From NCBI GenBank assembly GCA_035651595.1, contig DASRFJ010000212.1, forward strand, positions 1 to 42,463: DNA of 42,463 nt. Reading direction: 5' to 3'. Positions within the stretch are counted from its first letter, which is position 1. Each line of letters opens with the position of its first letter. The notes under the pieces were generated by a model. The model ran no database searches. It worked only from the letters and a program-made list of their open reading frames with translations, and had not been told where the DNA came from. This DNA comes from JAFARZ01 sp035651595. Lineage in GTDB: Bacteria > Actinomycetota > Actinomycetes > Streptosporangiales > Streptosporangiaceae. This document shows, piece after piece, positions 33,458-41,483 of this stretch. The position numbers and the translations under genes are program-made.

Positions 33458-36019
33458 ATGCCTGAACTAAAACGATCCGCGCCGCTGGCCCTGTGCGCCG
33501 CGTTCCTGCTGGTAATGGCGACACTGATCGGGTTCGCCGCGGCCGCCCCCGCGGCCCGCGCGGCGTCGGCCGCGTCCGCGGTCACCACGTTCAAGAACGA
33601 CAACCAGCGAGACGGCCAGTTCGCCGGCGAGACAGCGCTGAACGAGTCGGACGTCAACGTGACGCAGTTCGGCAAGCGAGTCCAGTACTCGGTCGACGGG
33701 CAGGTCTACGCGGAGCCGCTGTTCCTGCCGAACCTGTCCGTCGGCGGCGGCACGCACAACGTCGTGTTCGTCGCCACCGAGAACGACAGTGTGTACGCGT
33801 TCGACGCGGACGCGACCAGCGCCGTCGCGCCGCTGTGGAAGGTCAGCCTGCTGCCGGGTGGCGCCACCGCGGTGTCCAGCAACGTGAGCGGCTGCGGCGA
33901 CCTGACTCCGGAGATCGGTATCACCGGCACGCCGGTGATCGACCCGAGCACCGGAACGCTGTTCGTCGTTTCCTACGACACCGAGGGCGGGAACCAGGTC
34001 TACCGGCTGCACGCCCTCAACGTGCTGACCGGGGCGGACAAGTGGCCGGCGATCGTGATCAGCGCATCGGTACCGGGGACCGGGGTCGGCAGCTCCGGCG
34101 GCACCATCAGCTTCAATCCCACGACGAACCGCCAGCGCCCCAACCTCCTGCTGGAGAACGGGAAGGTCTACGTCGGCTTCTCCTCGTTCTGCGACATCGG
34201 GGCATATCACGGCTGGATTCTGAGCTACAGCTTCAGCACCACCGCGTTCACGCTCGCGGGTGCCTACGCCGACACTCCCAACGGCAGCGACGGCGGAATC
34301 TGGAGCGGCAGCGGCGGCGCCATCGCCGGCGACCCCAACGGCAACGTCTACTACCTGAGCGGAAACGGGACCTTCGACGCCAATACCGGCGGTCCCGACT
34401 ACGGCGACAGCTTCGTGCGGCTGAACGGCTCGCTGCAAGTGCAGGACTACTTCACGCCATACAACCAGCAGTGCCTGTCCGGCGCCGATCAGGACCTCGG
34501 CGCTGGCGGACTGCTGGTGATCCCGTCGGCCAACGTGGTGATGTCGGCGGGCAAGGAGGGACGCGTCTACGTGGACAGCACGACGAGCATGGGCAAGTTC
34601 ACCAACGACCCCAATCTCGCCTGCGGCGGCACGGACTCGGCCAGCACGACAATCGACAAGGTGCAACAGGAACTGCCGCCAGGCACGGTGGGCAGCCTGT
34701 TCAGCACGCCGGCGCTGTGGACCGGACCCAGCGGGCAGGACATCTACTTCACCCAGGTGAACGGTCCGACCAGGGAGTTCTCCTGGAGCGGCGGGAAGCT
34801 CTCCACCGCCCCCACGTCGGCGTCGTCGGCGAACGGCGGCGACCCGGTCGTCTCAAGCAACGGGACCGCGGCCGGCACCGCCATCGTCTGGAACCAGGAC
34901 TTCGGCGGGGAATTGCACGCTTACGACCCGACGAACCTTGCCCACGAATACTGGAACAGCGGCATGAACTCGGGCCGCGACGGTCTTCCCGGTGAGGTCA
35001 AGTACGCGACGCCCACAGTGGCGAACGGCGAGGTGTTCGTGGGGCTGCCGGCGGGCCTGGCGATCTTCGGCCTGCTCTCGTCGACCCCGCCGCCCCCGCC
35101 GCCGTCGAGCCTCCAGATCAACGCGGGCGGGTCGGCGGCGTCGCCGTTTGTCGCGGACGAGGACTTCAGCGGCGGCGCGACCGCGGCCGTGACGAACGCG
35201 ATCAGCACCACAGGCGTGACCAGCCCCGCGCCCCAGGCGGTCTACCAGAGCAACCGGTACGGCAACTTCAGCTATGCCGTTGGCGGTTACACCGCGGGGG
35301 CGACCGAGACGATCCGGCTGCATTTCGCCGAAGAGTACTGGACTACGGCGGGGTCGCGGGTGTTCAACGTGTTCATCGACGGGACCCAGGTGCTGACCAA
35401 CTTCGATATCTTCGCCGCCGCTGGCGGTGAGTACAAGGCAGTGGTCTCGCAGTTCTCCGTGACCGTGCCGAGCGGCGGGACGATCACCCTCCAGTTCGCC
35501 GCCGTGAAGGACAACGCCCAGGTCAACGGCATCGAGATCCTGTCCGGCGGGTCGGGTCCGCCGCCCCCGCCACCGTCGAGCACGCAGATCAGCGCCGGCG
35601 GTCCCGCGTCCGGTACGTGGGCAGCGGACGAGGATTTCACCGGCGGCGCGACCGCGGCAGTGACGAACGCGATCAGCACCACGGGCGTGACCAACCCGGC
35701 GCCTCAATCGGTTTACCAGCACAACAGGTACGGCAACTTCAGCTACGCGATTCCTGGGCTCACCGCGGGGCATGCGTACACGATCCGCTTGCACTTCGCC
35801 GAGGAGTACTGGACGACGGCTGGGTCGCGGGTGTTCAACGTGCTCATCGACGGCACCCAGGTGCTGACCAACTTCGATATCTTCGCCGCCGCCGGCGGTG
35901 AGTACAAGGCGGTGGTCTCGCAGTTCTCCGTGACCGCCCCGAGCAACGGGACGATCACCCTCCAGTTCGCCACCGTGAAGGACAACGCGCAGGTCAACGG
36001 CATCGAGATCCTGAGCTGA
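33458..36019 (+). CDS. secreted PQQ-like beta-propeller protein with two C-terminal malectin domains
   Basis: An 853-residue exported protein. A signal peptide (1-35) is followed by a propeller (about 40-540) of PQQ-like or quinoprotein-type blades (VVFVATENDSVYAFDADATS, YGDSFVRLNGSLQVQDYFTP, GELHAYDPTNL). Two malectin (CBM57-like) domains at about 550-695 and 708-853 each begin QI(N/S)AGG and carry HFAEEYWTTAGSRVFNV. Malectin domains bind glucose oligomers, which suits the locus. Quinone-binding residues are not evident, so the propeller may be a binding scaffold rather than a dehydrogenase. ATG 33458 has GGAGG ten bases upstream. It is 59 bp after GH64 with no terminator between, so probably the same transcript. 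Confidence 0.8.
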   Translation: MPELKRSAPLALCAAFLLVMATLIGFAAAAPAARAASAASAVTTFKNDNQRDGQFAGETALNESDVNVTQFGKRVQYSVDGQVYAEPLFLPNLSVGGGTHNVVFVATENDSVYAFDADATSAVAPLWKVSLLPGGATAVSSNVSGCGDLTPEIGITGTPVIDPSTGTLFVVSYDTEGGNQVYRLHALNVLTGADKWPAIVISASVPGTGVGSSGGTISFNPTTNRQRPNLLLENGKVYVGFSSFCDIGAYHGWILSYSFSTTAFTLAGAYADTPNGSDGGIWSGSGGAIAGDPNGNVYYLSGNGTFDANTGGPDYGDSFVRLNGSLQVQDYFTPYNQQCLSGADQDLGAGGLLVIPSANVVMSAGKEGRVYVDSTTSMGKFTNDPNLACGGTDSASTTIDKVQQELPPGTVGSLFSTPALWTGPSGQDIYFTQVNGPTREFSWSGGKLSTAPTSASSANGGDPVVSSNGTAAGTAIVWNQDFGGELHAYDPTNLAHEYWNSGMNSGRDGLPGEVKYATPTVANGEVFVGLPAGLAIFGLLSSTPPPPPPSSLQINAGGSAASPFVADEDFSGGATAAVTNAISTTGVTSPAPQAVYQSNRYGNFSYAVGGYTAGATETIRLHFAEEYWTTAGSRVFNVFIDGTQVLTNFDIFAAAGGEYKAVVSQFSVTVPSGGTITLQFAAVKDNAQVNGIEILSGGSGPPPPPPSSTQISAGGPASGTWAADEDFTGGATAAVTNAISTTGVTNPAPQSVYQHNRYGNFSYAIPGLTAGHAYTIRLHFAEEYWTTAGSRVFNVLIDGTQVLTNFDIFAAAGGEYKAVVSQFSVTAPSNGTITLQFATVKDNAQVNGIEILS
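35102..36016 (+). repeat. tandem duplication of the malectin coding block
   Basis: Two blocks, about 35102-35548 and 35575-36016, are highly similar at base level; runs such as GAGTACTGGAC, GTGTTCAACGTG and GACCAACTTCGATATCTTCG occur in both. Each is preceded by a Pro-rich linker (PPPPPPSS). The near identity suggests a recent duplication or gene conversion. Confidence 0.85.
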
Positions 36020-36064
36020 GGAGCGCTCGCACGACAGGTAGACCACCTTCAGCGTGCCCGCGGT

Positions 36065-36107
36065 CCGCGAGCGGCGCCACCGCACACTCGGCCGGCGCCG
36101 CTCGCGG
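36065..36107 (+). terminator. 14-bp perfect stem terminator after the propeller gene
   Basis: CCGCGAGCGGCGCC (36065-36078) pairs perfectly with 36094-36107 around a 15-nt loop. T-rich stretches follow at 36126-36129 and 36137-36142. It would end the GH64-propeller transcript. Confidence 0.7.
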
Positions 36108-36198
36108 CCGCGATCCCGGGCCGGCTTTTCTCACGGTTTTTTAACGGCCGATGTCGAAAACGATCATGGGATCCGGCCTACTATCCACATTGATTCAG

Positions 36199-36213
36199 GG
36201 CTTAGATTAAGTC
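36199..36213. promoter_or_regulatory. operator candidate before the beta-helix gene
   Basis: GGCTTAGATTAAGTC, part of a longer GGG/CCC-flanked palindrome, lies 17 bp before the start codon. It matches the sites at 31248 and 31657. TACTAT at 36179-36184 is a possible -10 box, with no clear -35. Confidence 0.45.
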
Positions 36214-36229
36214 CCCAAAGGAGCGCCCT

Positions 36230-38161
36230 ATGCACAGACCCAGCGCGTTCACTCGCAGGAGCCCGCGGCTCATCCGGTTCCTGGCGGCGGCCGTGACAGT
36301 CGGCGGGTTCACCTTGCTGCCACTCGGCACCAGCGCATCCGCGGCTCCGGCCGCGCCCGTATCGCCATGTCCGGGGGCGTCGGCCACCGTGTTCGGGCCG
36401 AACGTGTGCGTGTTCACGCCCTCGATGTCCCAGACCACCATCCAGACGGACCTGAACGCCATCGCCAGCCAGCAGGTGCCGCTGGCGAGCCAGTTCACCA
36501 GCCAGCGGTACGCGGTCTTCTTCGAGCCGGGAACCTACGGCTCGGCGGCTGACCCGCTGACCTTCCAGGTCGGTTACTACACCCAGGTCGCCGGCCTGGG
36601 GCTGATGCCGCAGGACACGGTCATCAACGGCGCCATCGACGTGTTCGCCAACCTGTGCACGTCGGGGACGAACGACTGCAACTCCGACGTCAACTTCTGG
36701 CGGTCGCTGTCCAACCTGACGCTCAACGTGGACCATCCGAGCACGGCGCCCACGTTCGTGCCGCCGATCGTGGATCCCGGCGGCCCAGGCTGCGCGAACG
36801 CGGAGGAGGCATGGTCCGCGTCGCAGGCCGCGCCGATCCGGCGGGCGATCATCAACGGCAGCGTCGTGTTCCAGGACTTCTGCGCGTCGAACGACTTCGC
36901 CAGCGGCGGCTTCATCGCGGACAGCAAGATCAGCGGTGCCCTGGACTTCTTCGGCAACCAGCAGTACATGGTGCGCAACAGCTCGATCGGTGGCGCGAGC
37001 GGCTGCCCGAACGGGCTGTGGAACATGGTGTACTCCGGCGTGACCGGCGCTCCGGCGCCGGTGTTCGCCGGAACGTGCCAACAGAACACCGTGCTCGCGG
37101 CCAGCCCAGTGACCGAGGAGGAGCCGTTCCTGTACACGGATTCCTCCGGGAATTTCCAGGTATTCGTGCCCGCGGTACAGCACTCGTCGTCCGGTACGTC
37201 CTGGGCGAGCGGGTCAGAGGCGGGCACCTCGGTGCCGCTGTCCCGGTTCTTCGTGGCCAATCCGGACACCCCGGTCACCGCGATCGACGTCGCGCTCGCG
37301 CTGGGCAAGGATCTGGTCCTCACGCCCGGTGTCTACAACCTCGACCAGCCGATCCTGGTCAGCCGTCCGGACACCGTGGTGCTGAGCCAGGGCTTCGCGA
37401 CGCTGGTACCGCAGCACGGTGCGCCCGCCATGGCTGTGGTGCCCAACAAGGGCGTGAAGCTGTCCGGAATGATCATCGACGCCGGACCGCAGCGGTCGCC
37501 GGTGCTGCTCTCGGTGGGGACCCCTGGTCCCGGCGCGGCCACTGACCCGGACCTGATCCAGGACGTGTACTTCCGGATCGGCGGTGCGGAGACCACGCCG
37601 GTGAACGCTTCGGTAAGCCTGCTCGACAACGCCGGCAATTCGATCATCGACGACGTATGGGCCTGGCGGGCCGACCACGGCAACGCGGTGGGCTGGACGA
37701 CGAATCAGGCCGCCACCGGCGTGGTGGTCACCGGCAACGATGTGACTGCGTACGGCCTGGCCGTGGAGCACTACCAGAAGGACGAGGTGCTCTGGGCCGG
37801 CCAGGGCGGCACCGACGTGTTCTTCCAGAACGAATTGCCGTACGACCCGCCGAGCCAGGCGGCCTGGATGAAATCGCCCGCCCAGGACGGCTACCCGTCA
37901 TTCACGGTCAGTCCGGCGGTCAAGACCTTCCAGGGTTACGGGATGGGCAGCTACGTAGTGTTCATCCAGACTTCGGCCACCCTGTTCGACGCCGAGGCGT
38001 TCCAGTCGCCGGATACGCCCGGAGTGCGGTTCCACAACGTCTTCGGCGTGTGGATCGCGGGATCAGGCGGATACAACTCGGTGATCAACGGCGTAGGCGA
38101 CCCAGTGAACTCGGTTAGTCCGGGCACGGTCGAGCCGGTAGACGTCACGGCCTATCCGTGA
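36230..38161 (+). CDS. secreted parallel beta-helix protein, function unassigned (possible glucan-active enzyme)
   Basis: A 643-residue exported protein. The signal peptide (1-39) has core LIRFLAAAVTVGGFTLLPLG. The body shows features of a right-handed beta-helix, such as repeated short strands around Asn/Asp turns: VINGAIDVFANLC, NLTLNVDHPS, VFFEPGTYGS, VVVTGNDVTAYGL, and a second block starting IDVALALGKDLVLTPGVYNL. This arrangement of two pectate-lyase-like halves recalls GH55-type exo-beta-1,3-glucanases, but I cannot place catalytic residues. Relatives are, as I recall, often labelled adenylyl cyclase, which the sequence does not support. AAAGGAG precedes ATG 36230. It shares the locus operator motif, so it is probably co-regulated with the glucanases. 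Confidence 0.75.
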   Translation: MHRPSAFTRRSPRLIRFLAAAVTVGGFTLLPLGTSASAAPAAPVSPCPGASATVFGPNVCVFTPSMSQTTIQTDLNAIASQQVPLASQFTSQRYAVFFEPGTYGSAADPLTFQVGYYTQVAGLGLMPQDTVINGAIDVFANLCTSGTNDCNSDVNFWRSLSNLTLNVDHPSTAPTFVPPIVDPGGPGCANAEEAWSASQAAPIRRAIINGSVVFQDFCASNDFASGGFIADSKISGALDFFGNQQYMVRNSSIGGASGCPNGLWNMVYSGVTGAPAPVFAGTCQQNTVLAASPVTEEEPFLYTDSSGNFQVFVPAVQHSSSGTSWASGSEAGTSVPLSRFFVANPDTPVTAIDVALALGKDLVLTPGVYNLDQPILVSRPDTVVLSQGFATLVPQHGAPAMAVVPNKGVKLSGMIIDAGPQRSPVLLSVGTPGPGAATDPDLIQDVYFRIGGAETTPVNASVSLLDNAGNSIIDDVWAWRADHGNAVGWTTNQAATGVVVTGNDVTAYGLAVEHYQKDEVLWAGQGGTDVFFQNELPYDPPSQAAWMKSPAQDGYPSFTVSPAVKTFQGYGMGSYVVFIQTSATLFDAEAFQSPDTPGVRFHNVFGVWIAGSGGYNSVINGVGDPVNSVSPGTVEPVDVTAYP

Positions 38162-38179
38162 CGTCGTAATGCACCACGA

Positions 38180-38221
38180 GCGGCTGGCGCCGCGTCCTCG
38201 GACAACGCACGCGCCAGCCGC
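38180..38221 (+). terminator. 11-bp perfect stem terminator after the beta-helix gene
   Basis: GCGGCTGGCGC (38180-38190) pairs with 38211-38221 around a 20-nt loop, 19 bp after the stop codon. There is no T-run. Confidence 0.6.
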
Positions 38222-38274
38222 CCGTCGTCAAGCAGCCTCGCCGGGGTGAGCACTGTCGTTTTGAAGCCCACTAC

Positions 38275-38569
38275 GATCCTGGTGGCTTATTCTCCTGGGC
38301 TTCGGATGTGCCGACCCGGCTATCTGCCGGCAGCCGCCTGATAGCGGCTGGAGCTGGCGTGCGGCATGGGGCTGACGATGCGCCAGCGCGCCCCCTGGCT
38401 CCGCATCAATGTGGTGGATTTCCCTATCGTGGCGGACTGGCCTTTGAAAACGAGGGTCAGCCCGCCACAATGGGGTAATCCGCCACATTGTTCGAGATTT
38501 TCGCCGTCAGCGGGCCGCCTGCGAGCGCCGGTCGCCTCGCCGCAGGACCCTGAATAAGCCACCAGGATC
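38275..38569. mobile_element. 295-bp segment with perfect 18-bp terminal inverted repeats (MITE-like), carrying palindrome copy D
   Basis: GATCCTGGTGGCTTATTC at 38275-38292 is repeated exactly, inverted, at 38552-38569. Between them are the 55-bp flank shared with copy A (38353-38407) and the 82-bp palindrome (38408-38489), but no open frame that looks coding. This looks like a non-autonomous transposon. I see no clear target duplication (ACTAC before, CATTA after). The remaining stretch 38570-38724 shows nothing I can name. Confidence 0.6.
38408..38489. repeat. 82-bp palindromic intergenic element, copy D
   Basis: Starts AATGTGGTGGATTTCCC and ends GTAATCCGCCACATT. Of 41 positions only about eight differ from perfect pairing, five of them G-U in the plus-strand transcript. 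It aligns without gaps to copies A and C. Confidence 0.88.
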
Positions 38570-38724
38570 CATTATCGCTAGTCAGCGGCACTGCCGTACA
38601 GTCGTGGAAGCAGCCGCTTCGGGCTGTTTCCCGCGCTCCCGGCGCACCAGCCTGGACCGCAAAGAAAACGAACCGTGCAATGCCCTTCGCGGTAAAGCGA
38701 GTCCGCCTATTCGTGCGAGATGAC

Positions 38725-39105
38725 TTAGCTGATCCGAAGGTCCCCGTGAACATCGCGGAGCTGGACCACCTTTTCCGCCGAGCCCTCAAAGGTATTGACG
38801 ACACCGTCGTCGCGGGCTACCGCGTTCGGACGGACCCGGCCCCACAGTGCACGGACCTCCGTGCCGAACTCGGGATCTTTTTCACAAGCCTCGGCTATGG
38901 CATGCGCAAGCTCGCCGACGCGCGCGCTGGAGCTTGGGTCGTCAAGTGCCGCGTCGAGTGCCGCCTTGGCCGCCGGGTGCCGGCCGAGCTTCTCCCTGAT
39001 CCGCTGGGCCAGCGCCGTCAACGACGCTCGGGCCTGGTCGCCCAGCGACTGCGCCATCCCGCCCGCGATGGCAGCGGCGATTGCCGTGGTGATCGGATCA
39101 GCCAT
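38725..39105 (-). CDS. small helical effector-like protein ending in an amyloid-type (BASS/RHIM-like) motif
   Basis: A 126-residue protein. Residues 1-40 (MADPITTAIAAAIAGGMAQS then LGDQARASLTALAQRIREKL) form a small-residue-rich, possibly membrane-seeking helix and an amphipathic helix; two or three more helices fill up to residue 90. This resembles the Bell domain described in bacterial amyloid-signalling proteins, by my recollection. After a short linker, residues 103-125 hold VVQLRDVHGDL, nearly the same as VQARDIHGNV at the N-terminus of the divergent STAND protein. The expected role is a cell-death or membrane-acting effector triggered by motif-to-motif templating. GGAGG precedes ATG 39105. 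Confidence 0.75.
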   Translation of the reverse strand: MADPITTAIAAAIAGGMAQSLGDQARASLTALAQRIREKLGRHPAAKAALDAALDDPSSSARVGELAHAIAEACEKDPEFGTEVRALWGRVRPNAVARDDGVVNTFEGSAEKVVQLRDVHGDLRIS

Positions 39106-39286
39106 GCTCAGCCTCCGTCCGGCGTACTTCAGCCAGCGTACGCCGTGCCTCTATATAGTAGGCTAGGCGACTATGGTCGACCACGGCGCGCTGCATCAGT
39201 TCACGCTTCAAGCAGAAGGGAAAATTGATGCTGGAATTGTTGATCGCGAATCCTGATAAATGAGATGTTTGGCATCGGATATCCTG

Positions 39287-39303
39287 TTATTTATATTTAT
39301 GAA
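39287..39303 (+). promoter_or_regulatory. AT-rich promoter at the STAND gene start
   Basis: TTATTTATATTTATG runs into the first ATG. If TATATT (about 39291-39296) is the -10 box, transcription would start at or next to the ATG, giving a leaderless message. The whole 39150-39302 stretch is far more AT-rich than the rest of the window. Confidence 0.35.
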
Positions 39304-41483
39304 TGCATTTACAGCGGGGTCTGCGGGTGGCTAGTGACGGTCCAGTAGGACCAGGAGATCGAGAAGAGGAGGATGTCCCTGTCCCGCCGTCGGTGACTCG
39401 CAGCGAGATCAGCGGTACCGTGTACGGCCCGGCAGTGCAGGCGAGAGACATCCACGGGAACGTATTCCTGCATCAGCGCGTATCTCGGCTGCCGTCGCCA
39501 AGCCAGCTTCCTCCGCCGGTCCGCCTCGCGGGCCGGACAGATGCCCTAGCCGCGATGGATGCCGCACGCGCCAGTCGGCTGATTGTGCTTACCGGCCCAC
39601 CGGGAATCGGCAAGACATCCCTGGCGGTGCACTGGGGCCATGCCAGACGAGCGGACTTCCCCGACGGCGCGCTCTATGAAGATCTCCACGGTCACGCGCC
39701 CGATGGCCCGGCAAAGCCCGGTGAGGCGCTCGGCCGCTTTTTGCGTGCCCTCGGTGTTGCGCCACATCAGGTGCCGGCCGAATTGGCCGAACTCACCGCC
39801 TTGTACCGGTCGCTGGTCGTCGACAAGCAGATGCTTGTGGTCTTGGACGACGCGCTTACCGCGGCTCAGGTCTACCCGCTTGTTCCGCCTTCGGCCGGTA
39901 GCGTCGCTGTGGTAACAAGCCGATGGCGCCTCGGTGGCCTCGCCGCACACGGTGCCCGCGTCATCCAGCTCGACAGGCTGGATTCGGATGCCGCTCTCGA
40001 ACTGCTCAGCCGAACTCTCGGCGACGACCGCGCGAAGACCGAGCATCATGCGGCTCGTGAGCTTGTCGAACTTTGCGCCAGGGTTCCGCTGGCGGTGTGC
40101 GTGGCTGGGGCACGACTGGCCGCTAGGTCCCGGTGGCCGATCAGCGAGATGGTTCAGGCACTCACGGAGGAGCGGCGCCGACTGGCGGCGCTGGCGATGG
40201 AGGACGACATGGCGGTACGGCCCGCGCTTGACCTGTCATACCGGTCGCTTGAGGCCGAAGCTGCCCGCATGTACCGGACGATGGGTTTGTACCCGGGGAC
40301 CCGTTTCGACAGCAACGCGGCGGCCGCGGCGGCACACGTGCCCCGTTCCGAGGCGAGGCGGTTGCTCGGTTTGCTGACCGACGCAAACCTGCTCGACGAT
40401 GTCGAGGATGGGCGGTACCGCTTTCACGATCTCACCCGGCTCCATGCCCGTGAAATGGCGGAACGGCGGGAATCTGACGCAGAGCGAGGCAATGTCATTC
40501 GCCGGATGCTGGACTGGTTTCTGGCCGCGGTCACCAGCGCGGGCCAGACCGTCACACCGTACCGGCACGACCAGCCCCGAGACGTCCGTTACCCGCCGTC
40601 TGAGCCGATCCGGTTTATCGACGCGAACAGCGCACTGGAGTGGCTGGACACCGAGCTGCCCGAAGTACTGGCGGCGGCGCGATTCGCGGTCGACCAAGGC
40701 TTGCCTGCTGTCGCGTGGCAGCTGGCGGATGCGATGTGGCCGTTCTTCCTCTATCAAGGGCGATATACCGAACGACTTGAGCTGGACCGATTGGGTGTGG
40801 CCGCGGCACGCGAGGATGGCGACCAACTCGGTGAGGCGAAGATGCTAAACCGGCTTGGGCTCGCGGTCATGAACCTCGGCCAGCTCGATGACGCCGACAC
40901 CTATTTCCGTCAGGCCTTGTCCATGTGGGAGCGAATGGGCAACGATTACCGGGTTGCCGGCTCGCTTCGCCGGCTGGGGTTCGTGGCCGGTGCCCGGGGC
41001 AGTCCCGGCGAGGCCATCGACTGGTTCACAAGGGCCCTTGCCACTTACCGCGTGCTAGACGCGCCTAGGAAGATCGCCCTCACGCTGAGCGACCTCGGCG
41101 ACGCGCTCACCAGCGCGGGCCGCCCCGCGGAAGCGCTGACGGCGTTGGCGGAAGCGGGCTCGCTGCTCTCGGATATTTCCGACTCCTATAACCAGGCGCG
41201 GGTCCTCACCCAACTGGGCCGGGCGCATGAGCAGGCGGGCGACTTGGTCACCGCGGCCGATCACCTCCAGCAAGCTGTGCGCTCCATGCGCGACATCGGC
41301 TCACCGCAAGGGGAGGCGGAGGCGCTCGCTGCCCTTGGCGGCCTCGCGGAGCGTTCCGGACGACCCGCCGAAGCCCGGCGGCATTACGCGGCGGCCGAGG
41401 CGATCCTGATCAGGATGGGCTCCGCCCAAGCGGCCCAGATGCATGAGCGGGCGGCTCGACTCGCCGCTCCCGGCCAGGCCTGA
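39303..41483 (+). CDS. NB-ARC STAND ATPase with N-terminal amyloid-type motif and C-terminal TPR repeats
   Basis: A 726-residue NLR-like protein. Residues 33-57 carry the motif SGTVYGPAVQARDIHGNVFL, a BASS/RHIM-like stretch shared with the divergent small protein. The NB-ARC core (about 72-400) has R77-type GRTDALAAM, P-loop LTGPPGIGKTS (97-106), Walker B LVVLDD (178-183), sensor VVTSRW (203-208), VPLAVCVAGARL (261-272) and a winged-helix part ending RYRFHDLTRLHARE. TPR helices fill about 465-720 (LNRLGLAVMNLGQLDDADTY, then repeats). No Streptomyces-type SARP DNA-binding domain precedes the ATPase. The start may be ATG 39303 or GTG 39327 or 39393. Its 3' end overlaps the kinase gene by 74 bp. 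Confidence 0.85.
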   Translation: MHLQRGLRVASDGPVGPGDREEEDVPVPPSVTRSEISGTVYGPAVQARDIHGNVFLHQRVSRLPSPSQLPPPVRLAGRTDALAAMDAARASRLIVLTGPPGIGKTSLAVHWGHARRADFPDGALYEDLHGHAPDGPAKPGEALGRFLRALGVAPHQVPAELAELTALYRSLVVDKQMLVVLDDALTAAQVYPLVPPSAGSVAVVTSRWRLGGLAAHGARVIQLDRLDSDAALELLSRTLGDDRAKTEHHAARELVELCARVPLAVCVAGARLAARSRWPISEMVQALTEERRRLAALAMEDDMAVRPALDLSYRSLEAEAARMYRTMGLYPGTRFDSNAAAAAAHVPRSEARRLLGLLTDANLLDDVEDGRYRFHDLTRLHAREMAERRESDAERGNVIRRMLDWFLAAVTSAGQTVTPYRHDQPRDVRYPPSEPIRFIDANSALEWLDTELPEVLAAARFAVDQGLPAVAWQLADAMWPFFLYQGRYTERLELDRLGVAAAREDGDQLGEAKMLNRLGLAVMNLGQLDDADTYFRQALSMWERMGNDYRVAGSLRRLGFVAGARGSPGEAIDWFTRALATYRVLDAPRKIALTLSDLGDALTSAGRPAEALTALAEAGSLLSDISDSYNQARVLTQLGRAHEQAGDLVTAADHLQQAVRSMRDIGSPQGEAEALAALGGLAERSGRPAEARRHYAAAEAILIRMGSAQAAQMHERAARLAAPGQA

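Noticed and set aside
39303..41483. SARP/AfsR-type antibiotic regulator
   Set aside because: It has NB-ARC and TPR parts like AfsR, but no N-terminal OmpR-like DNA-binding or BTAD domain; instead the short amyloid-type motif is there.
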